64,000 nucleotides of DNA from Anastrepha obliqua (GCF_027943255.1 NC_072893.1:125053784-125117783), one strand, 5' to 3'; positions 21,631 through 33,308 are shown, counted from the first letter of the stretch. Numbers and translations are program-made. Notes: generated by a model from the sequence alone, not told the origin.

Positions 21631-23089
21631 CCATTCATTTACCTTAATGCGAGTGCGAATATATTTTTCTCTTTATTAACTCACTTCTTTTTCGCGCTCT
21701 ACCAATCAACTCGAAATAATGAACGCTGCCCAGTCGAAAAGCAAATGATGAAGAATCCACTTTTTGCAAAAAAATTGCCATCAAAACTCAAAAATCGATG
21801 ACAGGAAATGCGCAACAAATCAATACGCGCACGCGGCGAACTGGCGACGTCTTTTATCAGCGCCAAACCGGCAATGGCTTATCTAGTGGGCAAAGCCTTC
21901 GTTATGTGACTTAATAAAAATGAATTGAAATGAAAGTGAAAAACGATAGTGAAGTTCGCCCAAATGCGCTTTGGTTTTGCGTTGCGGCTGCGCGCTACGA
22001 GCTGCGAGCTGAGTTGTGCTGTACCCCATTAGTGCACGCACCAGCAGCATCTCTTTGATCTGTCAGCGCGTATCTAGGAAATGTTTGTCACATTCATTGA
22101 ACCGCTAATTTATCGAATTTGACATTTTCATATGCTGCTACACATACGAACATACATTTATATCCACATATATGCGTAACAAGCCAAACAAAGTGAAGCG
22201 CAGGCAAAAAGATGTTAATATAAAAAAAGTGGATGCGAGGCAACGGCTACATCGCAAGAAGAGCAACTGAAAAAAAGTGGCTGCTTGGCTTGGTGGTTAC
22301 TTTCAACTCTTTTTGTGCTTTACATTTGTCGTGCAGATTTTTTGCGCCCACTTAGTATTTACTGTTCGATTTGTTGGCGCCCTTTGGCGCTTATCGCCGT
22401 CACCAAAAACAAAAACGCTGCTATGCTGCTGCTACTAACCAACAAAGTTCTGTGTTTTTTTGGGTTTCAATTCGGTGCTTGCGCATTCGATAAATGCTGT
22501 GCTTCTTTTTGCAGTGCTGCAAATTGTTATTCTTGTTTTGGCGCTTTCTGTTTGTTGGTGTTTTTATCGCTGGCGTTGCGCCCCAAAAACAAAAATGAAA
22601 ACATCGTATTTTGCCCATGCCCTTGGCGGCGCCACTGGAGCTAAGAAACGTGCTCAACATAAACTGCACCCAAGAAATGCTGTGCAACAACTTGTTTCGG
22701 TTGAAGAATGCTGCCACAAGACAATGTTGTACATTGTGGTAACAATACGTCAGCACGTTATTGGCGTCATAATGATTATTGTTGTCCATCATGTGCTATC
22801 ACACGGCGCTAAAGAAGATTCTTCGAAGGAGACGAGTAATGCTGCCACTTCTCAAACTAGAAGGATTTAATGTGTCATATGAACATGCGCAGATTTTTAT
22901 TTAACACAAAATGTCGAATATTTTTGTTCCTTCCATCTCTTTCCACTTGGAAAGCCTTGGAGCAGACAGAACTCGATTTAGTTGGCCAAGAGTGGTATCC
23001 ATTTTTTTTTTATTTTTTTATATACATTTTTGTTTTGAAATGTAATAAAAATTTAAAGGATTTGTAAAAATTAGTGCTTTGTTTGAAGG
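21631..23089. other. Unique, somewhat GC-richer non-coding stretch
   Basis: Open frames of 115-136 codons at 22285-22870 on both strands have no recognisable domain and are rich in Cys/Leu from TGC/TTG words. I see no promoter or splice pattern that would favour one of them. Confidence 0.4.
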
Positions 23090-23700
23090 AAAAATCAGTT
23101 TCACGGAAGTTGCTTAAATCGCTTTAGTTGGTTAAGGTTAAAACGGCGCAAAAGGAAATCCAATATCTGATGCCCGATTTTGTTTTTTTCCTTAATATCA
23201 AATAAATTCTATTTTGTATCTAGTCGCAATGAAAACTTTTTGAAAAAAAAGTAATAATAATAAATTCTCTTGCAGTCTCTATCTCTGAAAACTAACAAAA
23301 AAAGCACGAATTTCAAAAATTTATTATTTCTTAAATTTGACTACCAGATTTAGAAATGCTTTCAACATAACTGCCAAAAAAGCTGGTTAGGAAGGGCACT
23401 GAAAGACAATCCAATATCTGATGCATAATTTTTTCTTTGAATTCTTAATATCAGATATTCTCTTGCTCCATTTTTCTCTCAAAACTAAAAAAAAATTTAA
23501 TTTGAGCCAAATAACAGAGCTACATAATTCGGTTTGATTGATTTAGGTTAGGAGTGGGAGTGGAGGGGAATCCAATATTTGAAGGCTGATTTTTACCATT
23601 TATTCCTTAATATCAAGAAAATTCTCTTGCTGAAATTTTTCTCTCATGACAGGAGCTACAAAATTTGTTTTGGTTGGTGTAGATTACGAAGGCTGTTAAG
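23090..23700. repeat. Degenerate tandem array, about 3 copies
   Basis: The phrase aatccaatatctgatg (or close) occurs at about 23157, 23408 and 23569, each followed by a T-rich stretch, cttaatatca, attctcttgc and ctctcaaaac. Spacing is irregular (about 250 and 160 bp). Confidence 0.75.
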
Positions 23701-24143
23701 TTGTATTCTATGTGATGAATTAACATAATACAAGGTGTGGCTATTATATAACAGGATTGAAGTTGAAAAATGTGTTTTTTTTTAATTTATATACATGTAC
23801 TTATGATTGCGATAAATATAAGTCAATTCTCTGTACTACTAATGCGAGGTAGGACTATTAAGTAACTTGACTGACACTGAAAGACATGTTATTTTCATTC
23901 TATACATATTTACGTGTATTGACCGTAAATATACGCCTTTTCTCTGTACTTGTAATACGAGGTAGGGCTATCATGTAACTTTACTGACGCTAGAAAACAT
24001 GTTATTTTAATTGTATACATATTTATTTATTTTTACCTTCGACGAACTCAACTTCCCTAACCTGTAATACGAGGTGTGGCTAATATGTAACTTGACTGAC
24101 ATTGTTATTTTAATTTTTTATAGATTTACTTATAATTGCGGTA

Positions 24144-24609
24144 GGTTAGGTTAGGCTAGCCTGGTTGGCAAAAAGCCACGCATAGACCTTTTGATCCCTA
24201 GCGATACCAGATGGAGACCGACTCTATGAATACCTAAAGTAGACATCATATAGGATGTCAGCGTTTTTGGCGAATCTAAGCAGCGCTGGGAGATCCGCTT
24301 TTGAGACGTCCTCCAGGCCCTCAAACAATGGGGCTCCCAGGCATTTTAAACGCGTTTTTGATAATGCCGGACAAACGCACAGAAGGTGTTCTAAAGTTTC
24401 CTCAACATCCTCTCTGCATTTCCTGCATTTGTCCGTGTTAGCAATCTCTATCTTGTACGCATGTGCAGCCAATAGATTATGACCTGTTAGCATACCTATG
24501 ATAGTTCTGCAGTCCTTTCGCGAGAGCGTAAGTACGAATTGAGTCAGTTTTTTGTCTTTAGTTCTACACATGACTTTTGCTGTTTTGCATGTGGTTAGAT
24601 TAGTCCACC
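24144..24609 (-). mobile_element. 5'-truncated non-LTR retrotransposon insertion with TSD
   Basis: An 11-bp direct repeat, taattgcggta, flanks this segment at 24133-24143 and 24610-24620; removing one copy and the segment restores the 113-bp array unit. On the minus strand the insert starts in coding sequence and ends in a 3' tail finishing with agcctaacctaacc. That is the structure of a target-primed, 5'-truncated LINE copy. Confidence 0.93.
24224..24571 (-). pseudogene. LINE ORF2 C-terminus (after RNase H)
   Basis: 115 open codons with a natural stop at 24226-24224. Blocks: LTQFVLTLSRKDCRTIIGML, TGHNLLAAHAYKI, then a zinc-knuckle-like CRKCREDVEETLEHLLCVCP (C-x2-C followed by H-x3-C) and LLRFAKNADIL. 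This is the conserved end of the pol ORF in RNase-H-bearing I/Jockey-type LINEs. The reverse transcriptase and endonuclease parts are missing, so it is a fragment, but with no internal stop it appears relatively young. Confidence 0.85.
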
Positions 24610-25095
24610 TAATTGCGGTAAATATAAGTCATTTCTCTGTACTACTAATGCGAGGTAGGGCTATTAAGTAACTTGACTGACACTGACAAACATGTTATTG
24701 TAATTTTATTCATATTTATTTATTATTACCTTCAATATGAAGAACTTTTCTATCCCCGTGGTGTGGCTATTATGTAACTTGAATGACACTGTAAAACATG
24801 ACATTTTAATATTAAACATATTTACTTATGATTACTGCAAATAAATGTTCCTTCTCTGTACTCATAATACGAGATAGGGCTACTATGTAACTTTACTGAC
24901 TCTGAAAAATATGTTATTTCAAATTGAAAAATATTTACTTATTATCATCTTTAATATACATCGCTTTTTTATCTCTATAATACAAGGTGTGGCTATTATG
25001 TAACGTGACTGACTCTGAAAAACATGTTTTTTTTCAATTTCAAAAATATTTAGTCATTATCACCTTTAATATACACAATTTCTCTAACTTTATAA

Positions 25096-27555
25096 CACTT
25101 CATACGCGCGTATCTTCCATGGTTCAAAACAGTGCTGGCAGTCTTCTGTCTCAATTATTTCAAGACTAGTGCCTTTTTCGCTTTCACTCAGCTCTGGTTT
25201 CGTTTAAAGCAGATTCTATCTTAGCGAATATTCATGTATGATATTTGTTCTAAGCAAATTCTAGTTAAAAGTCGCGCGGCCAAGTGAAGGCGCCAGCTCG
25301 AGCCAGTTTACCTATTTTTTCCATGTTAATATCTGCTTTTCACATGGCTTGATTGATTTCAACGTCTTTTCGGTCATCCTGTTAAGCAAATACAATTTAA
25401 TAGATTATAAGTTTCCGTAGCTGTTTTTCTTAGTTTTTTCTAAACTTTCTGCTAAGCGTTTTTAGCAGTTAAATACTAGCATTTACTCTAGAACAGGTAA
25501 AATAAATTATTTAATCTCTGTAACATACCCTCACATTTTTATTTTAGTTCTTCACAAACCGAACGCTCCCAGTGTAGAAATATTTCATATTTTGAGCTCG
25601 AAATGCCTTTTTTTTTTCAAAATAGCTGCATACCTCAGAGCTGCATACCTGTAGGTACGCTAAAGGGTTTTCACCAATGCTGCTCACAACTGCTCTTATA
25701 ACAAATATTCTTTATATGCAAATAAATTTCATATCTGAAAAAAAATGATAAAATATGAGCTACCCAATATGTTTTATATCCTTATGCGCATTTTTACTAA
25801 ACATAAAATTGTTAGATGCACAGCAAGTGGTCATTTGGACATTTAAATTAATTAATTAAAATTATTATACTATGAAATTTCGTGGGCGCGCACTAAATCA
25901 ACGCCTAATTAAGAGCGCAACCAACAAAAGAGCCATTAAAATAATCAGCTTACATACTTACATACCCACACAAAGGTAGCTGTCATCAGCTAAGCAGCAG
26001 TTGATCTAAGCACTCATCATCCCATCAACCCTGTCTCTGTCTGAATGTCTGACTGGCTAATCTTATCTCGCCGACTTTCCTGCCTACCGACAACTGAGTT
26101 CCCGCTTTCACGATACACCTGCGCTTGCGCACATTTCATTCGTTTTAATTTTATTAGATACATTTGAAATGTTTGTTTTTCGTTTTGCTTTGGTATGAAA
26201 TGAATTTTTTATATTTTTTTGATAGCCGGAAGTTGCGTTTAAACGCTGCTAATTGCCTGGTAAATATGGTGAGAAATTAAATGAGCAAAACGCATACAGA
26301 ATTATAGTGAATAATAATAAAAATAACAATAACCTTAATAGTAGCGGCGCGTTCAAATTAAAATTGAAAAGTGACTGTAGAAAAAAGTCGAAAAAACCTA
26401 GCAACTGCCACTTGCTTTAGAGTGTATGGAGGTGCATACACACATACATACATATGTAACCAGTCGAAGCGGGAAACTGAAATTGTTTAGAAAACCCTAA
26501 ATGGTTTGGCAAAGCGTAAATGCCGCCAACGCCAACGTCAACCACCACCACCACCACTGCCACTAGTAACACTTTATTTGCCCTCTACAGGCTGCCATCA
26601 ATGCTGGCAACGCCATTAGAGTTAACCGAATTCAGTTAATATTAGGCATGGGAGGTTCGAAAACGTTGTGAAGCGCGTCAAAAAGGCTTGCAATGAAATA
26701 AAACTCGAAATCAACATCAAAAACAAAACAAAAAAAAAAAAAAAGAAAAAAGAGGGAAAAAATTAAGTAAAATGAAACATTAAAACAATTTTGCTATGCC
26801 ACCGCTGCTGTTACATACAACATTGCTTGCATAGCTTTGATGGCTTGCTGACGTTGATTTAATGGCGTTGTTAACAAAATTGTTGCTACAAATAAAATAT
26901 CATAGAAAATTTTCACAAATTAACATCTCAAAAGCCACTCAGCCATGCCTGTATGCCCGTGTGCTTGTGCTTGGCTTTTGCTCCGCCTATGTGAGCGCGC
27001 GTTGATGATAAGTGATGCACGATAAGCGCTTCTGCCGGTGTTTAAGTCGTTGATACGGTTAGTGTTTCGTTTGTTTTGCAGCGCTAACTGAAGCGTTAAG
27101 TCATTGAGTGTTGTAATTTTTCACAGTTTTCACAGTTTTGTAGTAAATGCAAAACAAGTGGAAGTACAATGAAATTTAGAATGACAGCAGGTGGGAATTA
27201 TGTTTTGAAAATGGGCGAGCTTGAACAGTAATGTGAATTTTATTAAAAAAAAAAAATAGAAAAAGATAAATTAAAAAAATTGTTTTTTGTAATAAAAAAA
27301 ATTAAAAAACAAAAAGGTTTAACAAAAAAATTTTTTTTTAAATAATTAAAAAAAAAATAAGAGAAAATTTAGAAAAAAAAGTTAAAAAAATTATAGTAAT
27401 AATAATACAATATGCATAGGTTGTTGTTGTTGTTGTAATACCAAACTGCTCCTTTCCATTCATCTGGTTGCTTCAGCCTGAATCCCCAGTCGGTGTATTT
27501 ACTATCAATCGTCTTGGTATGGCAGACAGCTGCTGCCTAGGCGTTATATAAGAAG
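25096..27555. other. Non-coding stretch with A/T-rich tracts
   Basis: No gene recognised. Poly-A-rich near 26727-26770; an A/T low-complexity tract at about 27240-27410; a (TTG)n run at about 27420-27437. Confidence 0.5.
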
Positions 27556-27599
27556 TTAGTTGTTGTCTTTTGGCCAAACTCTGCACGCCGGCGACATAC

Positions 27600-28037
27600 C
27601 ACCATGCTCAAAAAGTTCCTGGAATATATTCAGAAAACTCAAAAAAAAAATGTATTCCTTAAAAATAACGCCATCAACTGCATCACACGTTGGCCAGCTT
27701 TTGATCCAGCTCCCGAAATGTTTTTGGAGCTCTTTCTGCGATACAGTCATCAGATCCGTCTTCGATTATTTCATTACTTCCTTTTGGCCTTTAAAAGGCA
27801 TTAATTGGGACCAATTTTGCAGGTACAAATTGGCCGATTTCCGGACACGAACACGTTTCGGAGCCGAAGAACCAGGTTCACACCACTCTTTAATCTCTTG
27901 TTTTGATTTAAGATCAGGCTGATACACCCAAGTCTCATCCGATTCATAGTGATGAATCGTCGCACAAAATCCACTTTATCCTTTGAAAAACGCTCTAAAA
28001 AATAAGGAGAGCCCACTCTTCTGATAGGGTGATTCAT
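27600..28037 (-). pseudogene. Mariner transposase relic with the middle missing
   Basis: Minus-strand blocks: KDKVDFVRRFIT, then in another frame SDETWVYQPDLKSKQEIKEW and EPGSSAPKRVRVRKSANLYL (the region of the first catalytic Asp), then directly QKELQKHFGSWIKSWPTCDA and VDGVIFKE, which matches the mariner C-terminus (W-x-x-RW-x-x-C, DGDYFE). The second and third catalytic motifs lie in the part that is deleted. No clear terminal repeats. I do not assign a subfamily. Confidence 0.75.
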
Positions 28038-29385
28038 TTTGCGCCACCTTGCACTATCTTCAAATACACTTGTATTTAGCCGCTGTTATTTTTTTTACCC
28101 ATAAGGCATAATTTTCCAACCTTTTTTATGCAAATTTTTGTAAATGGGTACTCATAGTGAGGTTATGATTGATTATTATTTTACTAATCACGGTAGAAAC
28201 CCATAATTAAATGTTTAACAGTTAGAGAGTGTTAAGTAAACTTAAGTTGTTTTGCCAGAAGTCTCTAGGAATAATAAATATCAGCGGAGTAAGTGTTATA
28301 CCCTAAGTTCAGGTACTTTTTCATTTTACTCTTTCACATAGGAAAGTTTCTTACATTTTCACCTCTGCTTTGAGCGCCTAAAAGAATTTATATAAAAGTG
28401 TCGTTAAATTGGGGAGGAAGTAATTTTGCACCACATTTAAGTTTCCTTGACGTTCAATACTCACCAATCCTGTTTAATGTACCGCTCCTGCCTCGCAGCC
28501 TCCAACTATAATTTTTCGTTTTAATTCTTTTTTTTCCCTTCATTCGGTTGTTGTCCAATCGCCAACTACGCGTACCTAAAATGAGTTAGAAATAGAAGTA
28601 AAACTAAAAAAGCGCCGATTAAGAATTTTTTTCCTCCTAAACTATAATCGCACTCATCTCAGCCGTCAAGGCATCGAAAATCTCAATATCTCATAGAGTC
28701 TACATCCACTATCGTTCAATGAAATCTATTCAAGTTTAGCTTTTGCTCATCTTCGTTTGCTGCTGTGCGATTTAATTTACCTGTTCATTGTTCATCTTCT
28801 TCTCCAAAGCCATACGGCGCTCTAATTTCTTAGAACGTGCCTTAGAAGCTTAGGCGACCGCATATCCATTAGCAGTAATCCGAAAAAAATGTATATAAAA
28901 AAGTCGCATATACAAACGAAGTGACATCGATTAGCAAATGAAGCGTACAGCATAGATCGGCACAAGTGGCGCAGCCGATTGCGGATCAATGCGCATCTGA
29001 AGCGCGAATTTGCCACGAGTCAATGCTGCCAAAAAAGGTAGAGAGCAAAAGGCGCCGCCAAATAAAAATGCTAAAATCTGCTTCAATTCACTTGAACAAC
29101 CTCTGTTTTATTTCAGTTTTCATTTCAATGAATTCGTATTGATTTGGCTTCGCAAAAGCGATCGATTTGTTCAGTATTTAGGAGTCTAGTACCAGGAATT
29201 AACGCTACCTGGATATGGTTAAGAGAAAAAAAAATTGAGGAGGACTATGTGCCACACAGCAAGTTTCGTAGTAAGTCTTAAATGAAGTTAAAAGAGGAGC
29301 TAGAAGGAGTTTAAAGTATAGTTTCTGTGGCAAAAGATTCCGAGGTTAGATCAATAAGCCGCCGTTACTTGGAATAGACGGATGA
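28038..29385. other. Nothing recognised
   Basis: AT-rich DNA with short open frames only; no repeat or transposon end that I can define. Confidence 0.45.
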
Positions 29386-29787
29386 TATGTCAAATAAAAT
29401 TATCTTGACAAGAGATCTCGATGAGGGATCCAAAAGTCTCTGGTAGTTAGCACTGATGACGCTACCGTTCCAAATCCAAGATTTTGCTCTTCGCGCAGCA
29501 TGTTTCAGGAGAGCTAGCCTTTCAAATAAGATTACCACGAATAAATCCCTGGCAGTTAGGACTGAAGACACTGCCGTCCCATATCCAACATTTTGCTCGC
29601 CACCCAGCATCTTTCAAGTCAACTAACCTTTCAAAATTATTTCCAAAAGAGATCGCAACGGTCGATCAATGAGCTTCGTTAATGACATCCCTGACTGATG
29701 GCGTTGTTACATCGAATCCAATTTGCTTATCAAGAAGCGCATTCCGGAAGAACTAACCTGTCAAATATAATTCCTTTGAAAAGAAAC
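29386..29787. repeat. Degenerate tandem array, ~110-133-bp unit, 3+ copies
   Basis: Units start ctttcaaataa or gtcaaataaaatta near 29386, 29519, 29628 and 29758 and contain ctggcagttagga/ctg, acgctaccgttcc, aaatccaa and attttgctc-gc-cagcat. The two mirror open frames here derive from the repeat. Confidence 0.85.
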
Positions 29788-30139
29788 TGCAAGGGTGGCT
29801 AAATTAGCCCATCAAAATTAAAGCTGCCGGTAAGAACCAGCACATTTGGCGGGAGAAAAAGGACTCTGGCATTGAAACAATACGTCGACGCACAAGTATC
29901 GGCAAAATTACATCACCTATTTCAAGAATTTTTCGCTCATCCCGCATCCTCTCCAAACTTAGCGCCCTGCGACTATTTCTGGTGTTGAAATATGAAAGAA
30001 TGGCTCTGCGCTAAGAGATTTGGTTCAAGTGAAGAGTTTAGCGTTGAAACAGACGCTCAGTTTGAGTGCTTTGAGCAAATTTAGTATTTAGAGATCATAA
30101 AAAATTAAATTTTCAGAAATTAATTGACCCACCCTCGTA
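29788..30139 (+). mobile_element. Short internally deleted mariner
   Basis: The right end, read inward on the minus strand, is tacgagggtgggtcaattaa; the left end tgcaagggtggctaaatta is a weaker inverted match. Inside, the plus strand encodes AHPASSPNLAPCDYFW, a stop, then MKEWLCAKRFGSSEEFSVET and FECFEQI, the C-terminal part of a DD34D mariner transposase including the third Asp (CDYF). About 350 bp remain. Inactive. Confidence 0.8.
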
Positions 30140-30680
30140 AATAAATGAGCAATGTAGGGCTCGAAATAATGAAAACAGAACAGAACAGAAAGTGAACTCC
30201 TTGTATAAATTCTCAGAAATTTATTGACTCACCCTCGTAAATAGCGAGCGAAAAAATGACTTATTTAAATTTTTAGTGATATTTGATCCTCCCTCGTAAA
30301 TTAAAGTGCTAAATAGGCAGTGAAAAAATTGAAAAATGTTACTCATTTAAATTTCCAGTGGCTTTTGATCCTCCTTCGTAAAGCAAAGTGCAAAGTAGGA
30401 AGCAAAAAAATTGAAAAATGTTCTGCATTTAAATTTCTAGGTACTTTTGATCCTCCCTTACGGTCTATGTGAGATCTATTCAGATCATCCAGATATACCC
30501 AACTTAACCTTTGATCCTCCCTCGTAATTAAAAATGCAAAATAGGCAGCGAAAAAATTGGAAATCGTTCCGCATTTAAATTTCCGGCGTTTTTTGATTTT
30601 TAAGTTTTCAGAAATTTTTTTACCCACCCTCGGAAATAAAAGTGTAATTTCAGAAACTTCTTAACCCACCCGCGTAAATC
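30140..30680. repeat. Array of units ending in a mariner-end-like sequence
   Basis: The phrase ttgaccc(t)accctcgtaaa, or tttgatcctccctcgtaaa, recurs at about 30232, 30291, 30373, 30455, 30519 and 30627. Spacing is often about 82 bp but irregular (59-108). Units also share gcaaaataggcagcgaaaaaattg and catttaaatttc. The phrase equals the right terminal repeat of the adjacent deleted mariner, so the array seems to have grown from that end. Confidence 0.85.
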
Positions 30681-30835
30681 AAAATATAAGCCACAGAGCG
30701 TTAATATATGACTTTTGTTTGAACGAAACATTTAGCGGCGGCTTTGCTTTATGCAGCGCAGTGTTAGCTTCTGCTTCAGTTTCAGCTTCGAGTACTGTGC
30801 ACTTTTTGGACTCACTTTTTGCAAATTTGAGTATA

Positions 30836-31007
30836 CAGTGTAACCTCTTCTAACGGACAGCTCTATTAGCGGACAACTCCCTTGAGCGGACTTCTTCTAC
30901 ATCAAATCTTATGTATCGAAAGAAGTTACCCTCTTTTGCGTGGACACTTCTCTTGGACGAACAAAAGCTGACTGACGGTGAGTGTCCGCCCAAGAGAGGT
31001 TCTACTG
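30836..31007. mobile_element. Pogo/Tigger-like MITE
   Basis: 172 bp flanked by TA on both sides (30834-30835 and 31008-31009). Ends are inverted: cagtgtaacctcttctaacg at the left, and reading inward from the right, cagtagaacctctcttgggc. CAGTRNAACCTCT ends and TA duplications are typical of pogo/Tigger-type elements of the Tc1/mariner superfamily. No open frame, so it would depend on a transposase elsewhere. Confidence 0.85.
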
Positions 31008-31009
31008 TA

Positions 31010-32263
31010 TAAGCTTTTACAGGCCACATTTAAGTTGTCCACTTATTCTGCACTTCCGTTCGTGTTTCTCCTAAGCGCGTATTTCCGTTTCCTAGCTTAG
31101 TTTACCTTGCCTATGTTTTTCAATTTCCTTCAACATCCCATAGTTCTTCTCTTCTTCTCCTCATTGCCTCTTTCTTCCTTCAACTACATACATTCCTTCG
31201 TGAACTATTCGCTAATCTGCCCTCCATTCCTGCTCGCCACATTCGCCTATCCATCAACATTCTCGTACCTACATAAACTCATCCCGCCCATTCATTTGTT
31301 GGCCTCACGCATTTGATTTGCATTAACGCACAATAAACGCGCCTTTGATGCTTTTGCGACGCTGCTAATTTATTGTTATTATTATTCTACGTCTATACTT
31401 ATAATTATTTTTTATGCTTTTATTGGCAGTTGCGTTGTACGGTTTCTATTTGGTTATTGCGCGTGGTCAGCTTTGTGTTTTGTATGTAGGCACTTCTAGT
31501 TGCTCGACCAATCAATCAGCCAGGAGCGCCAGCCACACTGAGCTTGGAGAGACGCGCAACCGAACCGCCAACTATCAAAATGTTAAACGTGTGACCGACC
31601 GCGTTGGCCGCCACCACTACCACCAAGACAACCTTGCGCTCCCACCACACTAAACGGCCGCGGCGTTTGTGGCTTGCTTTTTTTTTATTTTTTAACTTTT
31701 TTTTTATTGATGGCTCAGCAATTACGTTAAATTGGCAGCGATGCGTAGCATATACCGGCTGCATTAATGAGCGCACAAATACATGAAAATCAAAAGCAAA
31801 AAGTAAACGACAGCCACAAACGCGCCACAAAGCAGGCGAGTCGACTTGCTGGCTGGCTGAAAGCGCATTGAAATTGAAATTGTAAATGAAATTTTTTCGC
31901 TTGCTGTGAAAAAATGTGCGCACGCCAAACGTGATCGTAATGAAATGTCGAACTTGCGGGCGCGTCCAAATCAGTGCAGTAGCTTGAATGGGAGTGTATG
32001 GGTGTGTGTGTGTGTGCATTGGTATTTCAAATTTATTAAATGTGTTAAACAAATGCGAAATATAGCATATTTATAGAAAAATGGCCGGCAGACGTTGCGC
32101 CGCCAATGCAAAGTAATGTCGGACGGGAGACGAATGAGAAAAAAAACAAAAATCGCGCGTTATTAAAGCTTTAAATGAGCTCATACTAGAGCTATTACTG
32201 GCGGCATAGACTTTGCAATAGCTTTTTGCTGTACGGTGCTGTGGTGGAACATTATTTTGAATT
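31010..32263. other. Non-coding stretch
   Basis: A 178-codon minus-strand frame at 31516-32052 is the longest non-transposon frame here, but it is low complexity (His/Thr from a GT microsatellite at 31996-32017, Lys and Val runs) and resembles no family I know. Confidence 0.45.
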
Positions 32264-32520
32264 TGAATTTGAATTTTTAAAATTTTTATTTGATTTTAAT
32301 TTCGCTGATTTTTCATTTTTATTTTTTTATTTGATTTCAATTTCGCTGATTTTGAATTTTTTTTATTTTCTATTTTTTCTAATTTCGCTGATTATGGGTT
32401 TTTAGTTTTTTATTTGATTTTAATTTCGCTGATTTTGAATTTTAATTTTTTTTATTTTATTTTAATTTCGCTGATTTTGAACTTTTACTTTTTTTAGTTG
32501 ATTTTAATTTTGCTAGCTAA
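32264..32520. repeat. ~42-bp minisatellite
   Basis: Units of the form atttgattttaatttcgctg plus gattttgaatttttatt. The tttcgctgatt mark is near 32299, 32341, 32383, 32424 and 32466, a steady period of about 42 bp. Confidence 0.93.
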
Positions 32521-32667
32521 CATTTTAGCTCTGTTAGTCATATCATGATTTCAGTTTGATTTTACTTCTTACCCTTTCGCTATTACTCACTCCCGGCGAC
32601 ACAGCAAATTAAGTTTTCAGCAACATATAAAAATTATTAATTGCTGCGAAGTGGCCTTCGGCTTTGG

Positions 32668-32825
32668 TCCAAATTTATATTTTATATCACTGATTAATTT
32701 ATACCATTGCTTTTTGCTGCATGTAAGACATGTGCCCTATTACAAAAGCAAGACAAATAAGACATGTCCCCCCTAGCAAAAAGCAATGGTATAAATTAAT
32801 CAGTGATATAAAATATAAATTTGGA
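32668..32825. repeat. Perfect 51-bp inverted repeat with 56-bp spacer
   Basis: The arm at 32668-32718 (starting tccaaatttatattttatat and ending attgctttttgct) is the exact reverse complement of 32775-32825. The spacer holds taagacatgt twice in direct orientation. A transcript would fold into a 51-bp stem with no mismatch. No target-site duplication is evident. Candidate foldback element, hairpin-RNA source, or assembly/rearrangement artefact. Confidence 0.95.
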
Positions 32826-33308
32826 CTTTCTGGCATACCATGCCGGATTTTGACAAGTGCAATAGAATACAGAGATTGTGCCCATTAGCTGTGGGCTCCC
32901 CCATTCTAAAATGATTTTAGTAATTTTTTCATGTTTTACACTTTTTTCTTTTTTAATTTCTATGCACTACTGCCATCTGGTAAATTTCGTTAGTAGCTTG
33001 ATGCGATTAACGCAGTTGTGATTAGCTGCCACGGTTTGTTCATCGCTCTACTCTAATCCAAAGCCCTCTCTCCCGTTTTCTTCTCTGTTCTGTGCCTCGC
33101 CCTCTATTTTCCTCTGTATGATATCAAGAATTTAATTGTTTGTCCACGTGGGCTCTTCATGAGCAGTCATTTAACCAAACTATAATTTGTTTCGTCGAAT
33201 CAACTGTGATTTACTCTGATTCAAAATTCTATTTTAGATTCCACCACTTTTTCACAATTTTTTCTTCTTCTTGCCAAGAAAATGCCATTTTCTTCGACAG
33301 TTTTTGTA

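Larger units (their letters stand above)
23727..25095. repeat. 113-bp tandem array with mariner-end-like units
   Basis: About nine units, each beginning like aatacgaggtgtggctatta and continuing tgtaacttgactgacactg, aacatgttatttt and a T-rich end with ctctgtac. Unit starts are near 23727, 23841, 23954, 24066, 24647, 24753, 24866 and 24979, about 113 bp apart once the 466-bp insertion at 24144-24609 is removed. Two unit types alternate loosely: gaggtagggct and gaggtgtggct. The unit start resembles mariner terminal repeats such as the ends of the element at 15150 (taatacgaggggtgcc). Confidence 0.9.

Noticed and set aside
20900..21638. Phe/Leu-rich minus-strand frames that resemble membrane proteins
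   Set aside because: Translations of the AAATA low-complexity tract.
22285..22870. Overlapping frames of 119-136 codons as host exons
   Set aside because: Open on both strands, no domain, no splice or promoter pattern; not supportable.
24144..24160. Telomere-like TTAGG repeats (ggttaggttagg)
   Set aside because: Only about two units, lying at the 3' end of a LINE inside an 11-bp target duplication; flies lack TTAGG telomeres, so it is the LINE tail.
31516..32052. 178-codon minus-strand open frame
   Set aside because: Low-complexity residues (His/Thr from a GT microsatellite, Lys and Val runs), no domain, no conserved motif; best explained by composition.
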